Positions 34,640 to 44,067 of a stretch of 64,000 nucleotides of DNA are shown here, piece after piece. Source of the DNA: Tamaricihabitans halophyticus (lineage in GTDB: Bacteria; Actinomycetota; Actinomycetes; Mycobacteriales; Pseudonocardiaceae); contig NZ_SLXQ01000023.1 of assembly GCF_004340875.1 (NCBI RefSeq), forward strand, positions 1 through 64,000, read 5' to 3'. Both the position numbers and the translations under genes were made by a program. How positions within the stretch are numbered: the stretch's first letter is position 1; every line of letters begins with the position of its first letter. The notes beneath the pieces are model-generated. The model worked only from the letters and a program-made list of their open reading frames with translations, had not been told where the DNA came from and ran no database searches.

Positions 34640-35548
34640 ATGAGCACGGTAACACCAGTAGACGGCGCGATCGTGGTGGGCGTCGACGGATCCGAGTCGG
34701 CGACACGTGCCGTTCGGTGGGCCGCCAAGCTGGCCGCGAGTCGAGGCATCGCATTGCATCTGGTACACGGTTTTGGCGTGGTCGCCGGCCGAGCAGATGC
34801 TGAGCCATCGCCGGACAGTTTCCTGGGTTCGATGAAACGACAGGGTTTCAGTTTGTTGACTGAGGCTGAAAAAGTCGTCACCGATGCGCATGACGATCTG
34901 GTCGCCACCACCTCGCTGCGAAACGAACCACCTATTACCGTGCTGAAGAAGCTGTCGCGTTCGGCGCACATGATCGTGCTTGGTTCATCCGGCCTCGGTG
35001 GCTTCGAAGGCATGTTGCTTGGCTCAACCGCGGTGGCGGTGGTGAGCTATGCGCGCTGTCCCGTTGTCGTCGTACGCGGACGCGAGGAGATACCGGCGGA
35101 CAGCCCGGTCGTCGTCGGGATCGACGGAAGCCCGGTAACTGAACGTGCGATCGCCGCTGCTTTCGATGAAGCCGCGCGTCTGGAGGTTGGTCTCGTCGCG
35201 GTGCACGCGTGGTCGGATACCAGCTACGACAGTGTGTTCGGCACATCGCCACTGTTCATCTACACGGATTCGCCTGCCGACAACGAACGTCAGGTGTTGA
35301 CCGAGAGTCTCGCCGGCTGACCGGACAAGTACCCGGATGTTGCGGTGAATCAGGTCGTCGTACGTGACCGGCCACGGCAGCAGCTCATCGACTGGTCCGC
35401 CAAGGCACAGTTGATCGTCGTCGGTAGTCGCGGCCGCGGCGGATTCCGTGGTCTGCTGCTGGGATCGACCAGTCAGGCGTTGCTACACCACGCGGATTGC
35501 CCGGTAATGATCGTCCGGCCCCAGCCACGAGCTAATCGGCCAAAGTAG
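34640..35548 (+). pseudogene. Tandem universal stress protein gene interrupted by in-frame TGA
   Basis: Two UspA domains in one frame: the first (about 10-145) with GSSGLGGFEGMLLGSTAVAVV, the second with VVVGIDGSP and GSRGRGGFRGLLLGSTSQAL. TGA at 35318-35320 lies between ESLAG and PDKYPDVAV. Relatives have LAGW at this point, so TGG to TGA (Trp to stop) is the simplest explanation. The frame continues without shift for 76 codons to TAG 35546-35548. The result is a truncated 226-residue protein missing the ATP-binding half of domain 2. Selenocysteine decoding is unlikely: no hairpin like that of the fdh gene follows. Confidence 0.75.
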
Positions 35549-35609
35549 ATGAAATGGATGCCGTGGTACGTAGCGGGCGCCGCCCCCGTGTGGCCCTCGT
35601 GGGCACCAC

Positions 35610-36608
35610 TCAAGATACCCGCACCGTGTGTTCAGCGGCGTCGACCAGTTCGCCGATCACCGTAGCGCCGGGAATCTCGCCGGCGATGAGCAGTCCGCCT
35701 GAGGTCTGTGCATCTGCGAGCAGTAGCGCGTCGTCATTGCTGACGGTGGTGAGGTCGACATGAGGTCGTACCCACTCCAGATTGCGGCGAGTGCCCCCGC
35801 TGACGTATCCACTCCGCACCGCGTCTCGCGCCCCGTCCAAATACGGCACCGCGGCGGCATCGACGATCGCTGATACGCCGCTTGCTCTGGCCAGTTTGTG
35901 CAGATGTCCCAGCAGGCCGAATCCGGTGACATCAGTTGCACAGCGGTGGCCGGCAGTGACCGCGGCGCGCGCGGCGTCCGCGTTCAGTCTGGTCATGGCG
36001 TCAATGGCAGGTTGGTGACGGTAACCGGTCGATTTGTGATGGGTGTTGAGCACGCCGATACCAAGCGGTTTGGACAACGACAGTGGCTGCCCAGCTCGGC
36101 CAGTGTCGTTGCGCAACAGCGTGTCGGGTGCCGCGAAGCCGGTGACGGCGAGCCCGTACTTTGGTTCCGGGTCCGCGACGCTGTGGCCGCCGGCAAGGTG
36201 GCAGCCAGCCGCGGTGCAGACGTCCATGCCGCCGCGCAGAACCGCGGCAGCCAGTTCCGTCGGCAGCACATCCCGTGGCCAGCCCAGCAGGTTCACCGCC
36301 ACGCTCGGCCTGCCGCCCATGGCGTACACATCGGACAGAGCATTCGCGGCCGCGATCCGCCCCCAGTCGTACGCGTCATCGACTACCGGCGTGAAGAAGT
36401 CCGTGGTGAGAATGAGCGCGGATTCGTCGCTGATCTGTACGACGGCGGCATCATCACCACCAGGGAGTCCCACGAGCAGCTCGTCGGCTGCTCCAATCGT
36501 TCGCGTCGACAGGCGGTCGACCATCGCTTCCAACTCGTCCGGCGGAATCTTGCAGGCACAGCCGCCGCCCTGAGCGTAGTGAGTCAAACGGTAATCCATA
36601 CTCCTCAT
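35610..36608 (-). CDS. selD: Selenophosphate synthetase
   Basis: A 332-residue enzyme that makes monoselenophosphate from selenide and ATP, the selenium donor for Sec-tRNA. The catalytic region is GGGCACKIPP with C17 in the usual Cys/Sec position and K20; the ATP/Mg motifs include GGDDAAVVQI and ITTDFFTPVVDD. The ATG at 36608 is used; ATG 36599 (MDYRLTHY) is an alternative, and longer starts would run into the tRNA region. The gene diverges from tRNA-Sec and selA across 68 bp. The enzyme is itself a Cys form, so it does not need Sec to make Sec. Confidence 0.93.
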   Translation of the reverse strand: MRSMDYRLTHYAQGGGCACKIPPDELEAMVDRLSTRTIGAADELLVGLPGGDDAAVVQISDESALILTTDFFTPVVDDAYDWGRIAAANALSDVYAMGGRPSVAVNLLGWPRDVLPTELAAAVLRGGMDVCTAAGCHLAGGHSVADPEPKYGLAVTGFAAPDTLLRNDTGRAGQPLSLSKPLGIGVLNTHHKSTGYRHQPAIDAMTRLNADAARAAVTAGHRCATDVTGFGLLGHLHKLARASGVSAIVDAAAVPYLDGARDAVRSGYVSGGTRRNLEWVRPHVDLTTVSNDDALLLADAQTSGGLLIAGEIPGATVIGELVDAAEHTVRVS

Positions 36609-36676
36609 GCTGCCCACAGGAATGCTCACCGCGCACGTCGGCGATTGAGCTGAGACAATGGCCGTACCGTGTAAGG

Positions 36677-36770
36677 GAGGCGTATCCGGCCTGGTGGCCG
36701 GCGCGGTCTTCAAAACCGTTGAACGGCATACCTTGCCGTTGGCGGGTTCGATTCCCGTCCGCCTCCGCCA
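36677..36770 (+). tRNA. selC: tRNA-Sec (anticodon TCA)
   Basis: A 94-nt tRNA with the hallmarks of bacterial tRNA-Sec. The 6-bp D stem is CCGGCC/GGCCGG with a 4-nt loop. The anticodon loop is CTTCAAA (TCA). The long variable arm is AACGGC/GCCGTT. Acceptor GGAGGCG/CGCCTCC stacks on a T stem that can pair six bases (GGCGGG/CCCGTC), giving a 13-bp acceptor-T branch. Discriminator G and CCA are encoded. It decodes the UGA at 40478 of the formate dehydrogenase. selA follows after 24 bp, so the two may share a transcript. Confidence 0.95.
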
Positions 36771-36794
36771 CCACGCCTAACGGAGTGAGTCACG

Positions 36795-38093
36795 ATGCGT
36801 GCCGACCCCCGCAGGCACATCCCGGGCACCGACACTCTGCTGGCCAGTCCAGAGTTCGCCGACGCCCTGCGTTCACTGGACCGGCATACGGTGAAGTCCG
36901 CGGTGGTGCGCGCTCAACAGCTGGCTCGGACTGGCCAGATCACACCCGGCGAGGTTGCTGATGTTGCCCTGATGTCCTTGGGTACGGCCGGGTCGACGAT
37001 ACGCACCGTGCTCAATGCCACCGGTGTGCTGGTACACACCAACCTCGGAAGGGCGCCACTGTCGAGGGCCGCCGTGGATGCCGTGTGTCGGGCGGCGGGC
37101 CACACGAACGTGGAGTTCAACCTGAGCTCCGGTAGCCGTGATCGCCGTGGGAGAGGCGCGTTGGACGCCCTGGCCGCGGCGGTACCGGCGGCCGAGGACG
37201 TACACATCGTGAACAACAACGCGGCGGCCCTGCTGCTCTGCGCGCTGGCGATGGCAGAGGGGGGCAGGGAGATCGTGGTGAGTCGCGGGGAAATGGTGGA
37301 GATCGGCGACGGGTTTCGGATCCCGGAGCTGCTCGAGTCAACCGGTGCGCGGATCCGGGAGGTAGGAACCACCAACCGCACCCGGCTAGCCGATTACGCG
37401 GCGGCCCTGGGGCCGGATACCGCCTTCGTGTTGAAGGTGCACCCGTCGAACTACCGCATCGAGGGTTTCGTGGCGGACGTGCCCCTAGCCGAGCTCGCCA
37501 CCCTCGACGTACCGGTCGTAGCGGACATCGGCTCGGGATTGCTCGCGCCGCACCCGATGCTGCCGGATGAGCCGGATGCGGCCACCGCCGTGCGCTCCGG
37601 CGCCGCGCTGGTCACAGCCAGCGCGGACAAGCTTCTCGGCGGGCCGCAAGCTGGTCTGCTGCTGGGTAAGCACGTGCTAGTGGACAAACTGCGCCGGCAT
37701 CCCAGCGCCCGTGCGCTGCGGGTCGACAAATTGACCCTCGCTGCTCTCGAGTCGACCCTTCGGGAGCCGCCCGTACCCGTCGCGGCCAGGCTGGACACTG
37801 ATCCAACTGAGCTGCGTGGTCGAGCGGCCACTATCGCCGAGCGGCTGAGCGCGGCGGGTATCGACGCACACGCGGTCGAGTCACACGCGACGATCGGTGG
37901 TGGGGGCGCGCCAGGACGATGGTTGCCCAGCGCGGCGGTCAGCCTGCCCGAATCGGTGGCGCCGCGGTTACGCACCGCCGAGCCCGCCGTGGTCGGGCGC
38001 CTGGAGCACTCGCGCTGTCTGCTCGACCTTTTCGCGGTAACGCCGGACAGCGACACGGCGCTGATCGAGGTGGTGCGGCGGTGCATGTCGTAG
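36795..38093 (+). CDS. selA: L-seryl-tRNA(Sec) selenium transferase
   Basis: A 432-residue PLP enzyme that converts Ser-tRNA(Sec) to Sec-tRNA(Sec). The PLP lysine is K279 in SADKLLGGPQAG. Other family blocks are NATGVLVHTNLGRAPLS, NVEFNLSSGSRDRRG, VNNNAAALLL, REVGTTNRTRLADY and HPSNYRIEGF. Length is close to the usual 450-460. The ATG at 36795 follows a GGAGTGAG ribosome site. It lies 24 bp after tRNA-Sec and overlaps selB by 13 bp. Confidence 0.95.
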   Translation: MRADPRRHIPGTDTLLASPEFADALRSLDRHTVKSAVVRAQQLARTGQITPGEVADVALMSLGTAGSTIRTVLNATGVLVHTNLGRAPLSRAAVDAVCRAAGHTNVEFNLSSGSRDRRGRGALDALAAAVPAAEDVHIVNNNAAALLLCALAMAEGGREIVVSRGEMVEIGDGFRIPELLESTGARIREVGTTNRTRLADYAAALGPDTAFVLKVHPSNYRIEGFVADVPLAELATLDVPVVADIGSGLLAPHPMLPDEPDAATAVRSGAALVTASADKLLGGPQAGLLLGKHVLVDKLRRHPSARALRVDKLTLAALESTLREPPVPVAARLDTDPTELRGRAATIAERLSAAGIDAHAVESHATIGGGGAPGRWLPSAAVSLPESVAPRLRTAEPAVVGRLEHSRCLLDLFAVTPDSDTALIEVVRRCMS

Positions 38094-39835
38094 CTACCGC
38101 CGGACACGTCGACCATGGCAAGTCAACACTGGTGCGGCAGCTGACGGGAATGGAGCCCGACCGGTTGGCCGAGGAGCGTGACCGTGGGCTGACCATCGAG
38201 CTCGGTTTCGCCTGGACCCGGCTCGCCGACACCCGGCTCGCTTTCGTCGACGTGCCGGGGCATCACCGGTTCGTGTCCACCATGCTCGCTGGGCTTGGCC
38301 CGGTGCCAGCGGTGATGATGGTCGTGGCCGCGGATGAGGGCTGGATGCCACAGTCGCAGGAGCACCTGGACGCGCTACACGCCCTCGGCGTCCAGCATGG
38401 GCTACTGGTTGTCACCAAGTCTGACCGTGCTGATCCAGCGCCGGCCATGGCCGACGCCGCTACCCGGCTGGCCGCAACCTCGCTGGGAACCGTGCCCGCC
38501 GTAGCGGTCAGTGGCCGGACCTCGGCCGGGCTACCGGAGCTGCGCCGCGCACTTGCCGACGTTGTCGCGGGCCTGCCGGGGCCGGACCTCGACGCGGATG
38601 TGCGGCTGTGGGTCGATCGAGCCTTTACGGTGCGCGGTGCGGGCACCGTGGTAACCGGGACGCTCGCGGCGGGCACGATCCGCGCGGGTGACGTCCTGGC
38701 TGTCAGCGGCGCGGAGCGTGAGGTACGCGTGCGGGGCTTGCACACGCTGGGACAACCGACGACTACGGCGGCCGCGGTGGCGAGGGTCGCGTTGAATCTG
38801 CAGGGAATCGAGGCGACGTCAATCTCCCGAGGCGACGCGGTGCTCACACCGCGGAGGTGGACCCGCGCCGACGTCGTCGACGTCCGGGTACGTCGGGCGC
38901 AGGCCGGTGAACTGAACCGCGAGCAGGTACTGCATACCGGTTCCGCGGCCGTCCCGGTCCGCGTACGGGCATTGGGTTCGGATAGCGCCCGGCTGAGGCT
39001 GCATCGGCCGCTTCCGCTACGGGTCGGCGATGGCGGCCTGCTGCGTGATCCTGGATTGCACCTGATCAGCGCAGGGATCGAGGTCCTTGATATCGATCCG
39101 CCCAGCCTCAGTCGTCGCGGAGCGGGCGCCGCGCGCGCCGCTGAACTGCGCGGGGCCGATGCCGCCGCACTGAGCATCAGCTTGATACGCCGCAGACGCT
39201 TCGTGCGTGCTGACGAGTTGGCCGTGGCGGGCCTGCCACCTGCGGGAAGGTTGGTCTCGGGGTGGGCAGTCGATGGCGCTGTCTGGGAGGAGCTGATCGA
39301 CGCCGCTCGGGATCGTGTTGACCAGTGGCACCGGGTCGATCCGGTAGCCGCGGGTGCCCCTGTCCAAGCGCTGCGCCGGGAGCTTGCCGTACCCAGTACC
39401 GAGATCATGCTCGCGGTCCTCCGCGAAGGCGGCCTCGTGGTTGACGGTGGTATCGCGCGACACGGTGGCCAACAGCTACCGGCCCGGGTGATCCAGGGAC
39501 TCGACGCGTTGGACGCACATCTCGCGGAGCGGCCTTTCCAAGCCCCAGATGCCGGACAGCTCAATCGTTGGGGCCTCGGCGCCCGAGAGCTCGCCGCGGC
39601 GGAACGTCTGGGCAGGCTGACCCGGATCACCGACCACGTGGTGCTCGGAGCCGAGGCGCTCGCCGCCGCGACCACGGTCCTGCGAACCATTCCACAACCT
39701 TTTACGGTCAGCCAGGCGCGGGTAGCGCTCAACACCACACGGCGGGTCGCAATACCCCTGCTGGAGCGCCTTGACTCGGCAGGGTTCACGCGAAAACGTC
39801 CCGACGACACGAGGGTCGCACCGCCGGAGACCTGA
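38081..39835 (+). CDS. selB: Selenocysteine-specific elongation factor
   Basis: A 584-residue GTPase that delivers Sec-tRNA to the UGA of the fdh mRNA. It starts at GTG 38081 inside the end of selA (13-bp overlap); an in-frame start further upstream at 37919 would add about 54 unrelated residues read from selA. G motifs are GHVDHGKST (8-16), DVPGHHRF and VTKSD. EF-Tu-like domains 2 and 3 follow, with winged-helix repeats at the C-terminus (the last is FTVSQARVALNTTRRVAIPL...) that bind the SECIS hairpin. Confidence 0.95.
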   Translation: MHVVATAGHVDHGKSTLVRQLTGMEPDRLAEERDRGLTIELGFAWTRLADTRLAFVDVPGHHRFVSTMLAGLGPVPAVMMVVAADEGWMPQSQEHLDALHALGVQHGLLVVTKSDRADPAPAMADAATRLAATSLGTVPAVAVSGRTSAGLPELRRALADVVAGLPGPDLDADVRLWVDRAFTVRGAGTVVTGTLAAGTIRAGDVLAVSGAEREVRVRGLHTLGQPTTTAAAVARVALNLQGIEATSISRGDAVLTPRRWTRADVVDVRVRRAQAGELNREQVLHTGSAAVPVRVRALGSDSARLRLHRPLPLRVGDGGLLRDPGLHLISAGIEVLDIDPPSLSRRGAGAARAAELRGADAAALSISLIRRRRFVRADELAVAGLPPAGRLVSGWAVDGAVWEELIDAARDRVDQWHRVDPVAAGAPVQALRRELAVPSTEIMLAVLREGGLVVDGGIARHGGQQLPARVIQGLDALDAHLAERPFQAPDAGQLNRWGLGARELAAAERLGRLTRITDHVVLGAEALAAATTVLRTIPQPFTVSQARVALNTTRRVAIPLLERLDSAGFTRKRPDDTRVAPPET

Positions 39836-39916
39836 CGTGCACTGCATGCGCGGCGAGCAACACCTATGCTGGAGAGCGCAGGAACCGCAGCAGCGACAAC
39901 GCGGTGGTGATCTGAC

Positions 39917-42900
39917 GTGCGTCGATGGCTGAACAAGTGGCCGCTCTTTCGACAGCTGACGGGTTCGGACCGGCTCGGGCTCGGGTCGGCGGTGCAATCG
40001 GGGCGTTCGCGGCAGATGCGAGCGCGCACCGAAAACGCCGAGAAAGTCGCGAAGTCCATCTGCCCGTACTGCGCGGTCGGCTGCGGCCAGCGAATCTTCG
40101 TTTCCAACGGCACGATCACCCAGATCGAAGGGGACAGCGACTCACCGATCTCCCGCGGCCGGCTGTGCCCGAAAGGATCCGCGAGCAAGCAACTCGTCAC
40201 GAGTCCCACCCGGGAGCGATGGGTGCGCTATCGCAGGCCGTACGCCACGGATTGGGAGTACCTTCCGCTGGATACCGCCATGGACATGATCGCCGATCGG
40301 GTAATCGAGACACGCGAGCGTACCTGGCAGAAGACTGACGAGGCGGGAGCTCCCGTCCAGCGCACCGAGGGGATCGCCAGTCTCGGCGGCGCCGCGCTGG
40401 ACAACGAAGAGAACTATCTGATGAAGAAGCTCTACACGGCGCTTGGCGCCGTGCAGATCGAAAATCAGGCGCGCATTTGACACTCCGCGACGGTTCCCGG
40501 TCTGGGAACCTCCTTCGGTCGCGGCGGCGCCACGACTTTCCAGCAGGACCTAGCGAACGCGGATTGCATCGTCATCCAAGGCTCCAATATGGCCGAAGCG
40601 CACCCAGTCGGATTCCAGTGGGTGGTCGAGGCGAAACGGCGGGGCGCCCGGATCGTCCACATTGATCCGCGATTCACCCGCACAAGCGCGCTCGCGCACG
40701 AGTTCATGTCGGTGCGGGCCGGCACCGATATCGCCCTGCTTGGCGGTCTGATCAACTACGTGTTGACGCATGAGCGCGACTTTCGCGATTACGTGACCGC
40801 CTATACCAACGCCGGGGCGATCCTGCGGGAAGAGTTCGCCGACACCGAAGACCTCGATGGCCTGTTCTCCGGGTTCGATCCCGACACAGGAAGCTATGAC
40901 GTCGCGAGCTGGGCCTACGAAAACGTGCCCGACGTGTCACCCGCGGTCGGTAAGGAGCGATGGGTCGAGCCAACCAACCGTGGCCCGAGCGTCGGCGGTC
41001 GGCGGGACGACGAGGCGGCTACGGTCGAACAGTTCGGTAGCGGGGGAGCGACCGTAGGTGGCAAACCGAAGGTCGACCCGACCTTGCAGCATCCTCGGTG
41101 CGTGTACCAGGTCCTCAAGCGGCATTTCGCGCGCTACACGCCGGCCGCCGTCGCCGAGATCTGCGGCGTGGACATCGAGCAGTTCCTCGACGTGGCCCGC
41201 GCCATCACCGAGAACTCCGGTAGGGAGCGCACTACCGCGTGGGTGTACTCGGTTGGCTGGACGCAACACACCGTCGGCGCGCAGAACATCAGGTCGGCCT
41301 CGATCCTGCAACTATTGCTCGGCAATATTGGGCGTCCTGGCGGCGGAATCCTCGCGCTTAGGGGACACGCCAGCATCCAGGGCTCGACCGATGTGCCCAC
41401 TTTGTTCAATCTGCTACCCGGCTATCTGCCGATGCCCGACGCGCATCGGCACCCCGATATCGACAGCTACGTTCGTGCTGATGAAGGTAGAATCGGTTTT
41501 TGGGGGAATATCCGTGCTTACGCGGTCAGTTTGCTGAAGGCGTACTGGGGCGATCACGCCACGGCCGCCAACGACTTCCGGTACGACCACCTCCCGCGGT
41601 TGACCGGTGATCACGGCACCTATCAAACCGTTCGGGATCAACTCGCGGGTCGAGGCAAGGGCTATTTCCTGGCCGGCGAGAACCCGGCTGTCGGGTCCGC
41701 CAACGGCAAGCTGCAACGCCTTGGGATGGCGAACCTGGAATGGTTGGTGGTTCGCGATATGCGGTTGATCGAAAGTGCGACCTTCTGGAAGGACGGCCCG
41801 GAGATCGACACGGGCGAGCTCGACACCGAGCGGATCGGCACGGAGGTGTTCTTCCTGCCGGCTGCTTCGCACGCCGAGAAAGACGGCACGTTCACCAACA
41901 CCCAACGGCTGTTGCAGTGGCACGAGAAAGCAGTCGAACCTCCAGAAGAAGCGCGCAGCGACTTGTGGTTCTACTACCATCTCGGGCGGATCATCCGGGA
42001 GAAGCTGGCCGACAGCACTGATCCTCGCGATCTACCTGTCCAGGAACTGACCTGGTCTTACCCGACCGAAGGTCCACATGCCGAGCCCAGTGCACAAGCC
42101 GTGCTCGCCGAGATGAGCGGTTTCGGGCCGGACGGCCCCCTGTCCGGCTACCCGCAGCTGCGTGCCGACGGATCCACCTCGTCCGGCTGCTGGATCTACT
42201 GTGGAGTGTATGCCGACGGCCATAACCAGGCGGCCAACCGGCAACCGTACTCGGAGCAGTCCTGGGTGGCGCCCGGTTGGGCGTGGGCATGGCCAGACAA
42301 CCGGAGAATTCTGTACAACCGTGCATCCGCCGATCCCCAGGGGCGCCCGTGGAGTGAGCGTAAACGCTACCTCTGGTGGGATGAGGAGCAGCGGCGATGG
42401 GCAGGGCCAGACCGGCCGGACTTCGAGGCCGAGAAACCGCCGGACTTCCAACCAGAACCGAACGCAACGGCTCAAGATGGTTTGGCCGGCGACGAGCCGT
42501 TCATCATGCAAGCGGACGGCAAAGGGTGGCTGTTCGCTCCGGCGGGACTTCTCGATGGTCCGCTACCCACCCACTACGAGCCCGTGGAATCACCTGTGCC
42601 CAACTCGCTGTACGGGCAGCAGGAGAATCCGATATTCCGGCCTTACCAGCACGCGGGAAACCGCTACCATCCGATCGACAGCGATGTCTATCCCTACGTA
42701 TTCACCACCTATCGTCTCACCGAGCACCACACCGCCGGCGGTATGAGCCGGATGCTGCCGTACCTGTCCGAACTGCAGCCGGAGTTCTTCTGCGAGGTCT
42801 CCCCGGCGCTGGCGCGCGAGCGCGGGCTTCGTCATCTTGGCTGGGCAACCATTGTCTCCGCGCGCTCCGCGATCGAGGCGCGAGTGATGGTGACCGACCG

Positions 42901-43156
42901 GATCCGTCCGTTGCGTGTCCGGGGTCGGGTCGTACACCAGGTGGGATTGCCCTACCACTGGGGCACGAATGGACTGTCCATAGGGGACGCGGCCAACGAT
43001 CTGCTGCCCATTGCGCTCGAGCCGAACGTGGACATCCAGGAGTCGAAAGCGGCGACCTGTGACATCCGGCCCGGCAGGCGTCCACGGGGGCGGGCGCTAC
43101 CGGAGCTTGTACGCACGTATCGCCGACGGGCGGGAATCGAAAGGAGCGACTCATGA
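39917..43156 (+). CDS. fdhA: Formate dehydrogenase alpha subunit with selenocysteine (TGA 40478-40480 = Sec188)
   Basis: A 1079-residue molybdopterin oxidoreductase read through TGA 40478-40480 as Sec. The 4Fe-4S site is CPYCAVGCGQ (C49, C52, C56) plus C84 (GRLCPKG). Around the TGA the protein reads ENQARI-Sec-HSATVPGLGTSFGRGG, the FDH active site, and continues in frame (NMAEAHPVGFQW). Later blocks include YSVGWTQHTVGAQNIRSASI and VLPA-type FFLPAASHAEKDGTFTNTQR. GTG 39917 is the start. No Tat motif or signal peptide is present, so the enzyme faces the cytoplasm. It follows selB by 81 bp and overlaps fdhB by 4 bp. It oxidises formate to CO2 and hands electrons to FdhB. Confidence 0.93.
40492..40510 (+). 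promoter_or_regulatory. SECIS-like hairpin after the Sec codon
   Basis: A perfect 7-bp stem, GGTTCCC (40492-40498) with GGGAACC (40504-40510), closes the 5-nt loop GGTCT. It starts 11 nt after the TGA, so the loop is 18 nt downstream, in the range used by bacterial SECIS elements. The GGUC-type loop resembles that of E. coli fdhF, which SelB recognises. Confidence 0.8.
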
Positions 43157-44067
43157 CCTCGACCGGCTATTCGTCGCCACAGGCACGGATGGGCTTTTTC
43201 ACCGATACGTCAGTCTGTATCGGATGCAAGGCATGTGAGGTGGCCTGTAAGGAATGGAACGCGGTACCAGCTGGCGATGGGCCCGGAACCGATGCGGCGG
43301 CTGGCATGGATCTGCTCGGCATGTCCTACGACAACACGGGTGGTCTGGATGCCAATACCTGGCGGCATGTGGCTTTCATCGAACAACATGTTCCCGCTGC
43401 GGCCGAGCCGAGCGCACCCGTCCAGGCCGGCCCGGCCACGGCGGAAGACCTGGGTATGCCGACGGTCGGAGCGCCGCGGCAGGGAGACGCGCAGGAGAAC
43501 GCGGGGGTTCGCTGGCTGATGTCTTCTGACGTGTGCAAGCACTGTACCCATGCCGCGTGCCTGGACGTATGTCCAACGGGTGCGCTGTTTCGTACCGAGT
43601 TCGACACCGTGGTGGTGCAAGAGGACATCTGCAATGGCTGTGGCTACTGCGTGCCCGCGTGCCCGTACGGTGTCATCGGCAAACGTGAGGGGGATGGGCG
43701 AGCGTTCAAGTGCACGCTGTGCTACGACAGGTTGGGCTCGGGGCTGCAGCCGGCGTGTGCGACGGCCTGCCCTACCGAGTCGATTCAGTATGGCGAACTC
43801 GACGAGTTGCGGGCGCGCGCCGAGGCCCGCCGGCGAGAGCTGCATGATGCAGGGGTTACGGAGGCGCGGCTCTACGGGGAGGACCCCGATGATGGTGTGG
43901 GCGGTGACGGGGCTTTTTTCCTGTTGCTGGATGAACCAGAGGTGTATGGGTTGCCACCGGACCCGGTCGTGACCACCCGTGATCTGCCGGCCATGTGGCG
44001 CATGGCGGCACTGAGCGCGGCGGGAGTCGTAGCGGCGCTGGTCGGATCGTTGCTGGGGCGCCGGTGA
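43153..44067 (+). CDS. fdhB: Formate dehydrogenase iron-sulfur subunit
   Basis: A 304-residue electron-transfer subunit with four 4Fe-4S cysteine sets: CIGCKACEVACKEWN (about 19-33), CKHCTHAACLDVCPTG, CNGCGYCVPACPYG and CTLCYDRLGSGLQPACATACP. A C-terminal hydrophobic helix (MAALSAAGVVAALVGSLLG, about 283-301) anchors it, as in FdnH-type subunits. It overlaps fdhA (ATGA) and the NrfD gene (GTGA) by 4 bp each. It passes electrons from FdhA to the membrane subunit. Confidence 0.93.
   Translation: MTSTGYSSPQARMGFFTDTSVCIGCKACEVACKEWNAVPAGDGPGTDAAAGMDLLGMSYDNTGGLDANTWRHVAFIEQHVPAAAEPSAPVQAGPATAEDLGMPTVGAPRQGDAQENAGVRWLMSSDVCKHCTHAACLDVCPTGALFRTEFDTVVVQEDICNGCGYCVPACPYGVIGKREGDGRAFKCTLCYDRLGSGLQPACATACPTESIQYGELDELRARAEARRRELHDAGVTEARLYGEDPDDGVGGDGAFFLLLDEPEVYGLPPDPVVTTRDLPAMWRMAALSAAGVVAALVGSLLGRR

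Noticed and set aside
35318-35320. Selenocysteine at the TGA of the universal stress protein gene
   Set aside because: The position corresponds to a conserved Trp, not Cys, and no SECIS-like hairpin follows. A Trp-to-stop change is simpler.
37919-38080. Longer selB start at 37919
   Set aside because: The extra residues are selA sequence read in another frame; the natural GTG start is 38081, followed directly by the G1 motif.
38263-40209. 648-codon minus-strand frame opposite selB and fdhA
   Set aside because: Ser/Arg/Thr-rich shadow of selB coding on the plus strand, typical of high-GC codon bias.
40589-40594. Internal ATG as the start of a separate downstream FDH protein
   Set aside because: It would drop the active site and the 4Fe-4S domain; continuity across the TGA is clear.
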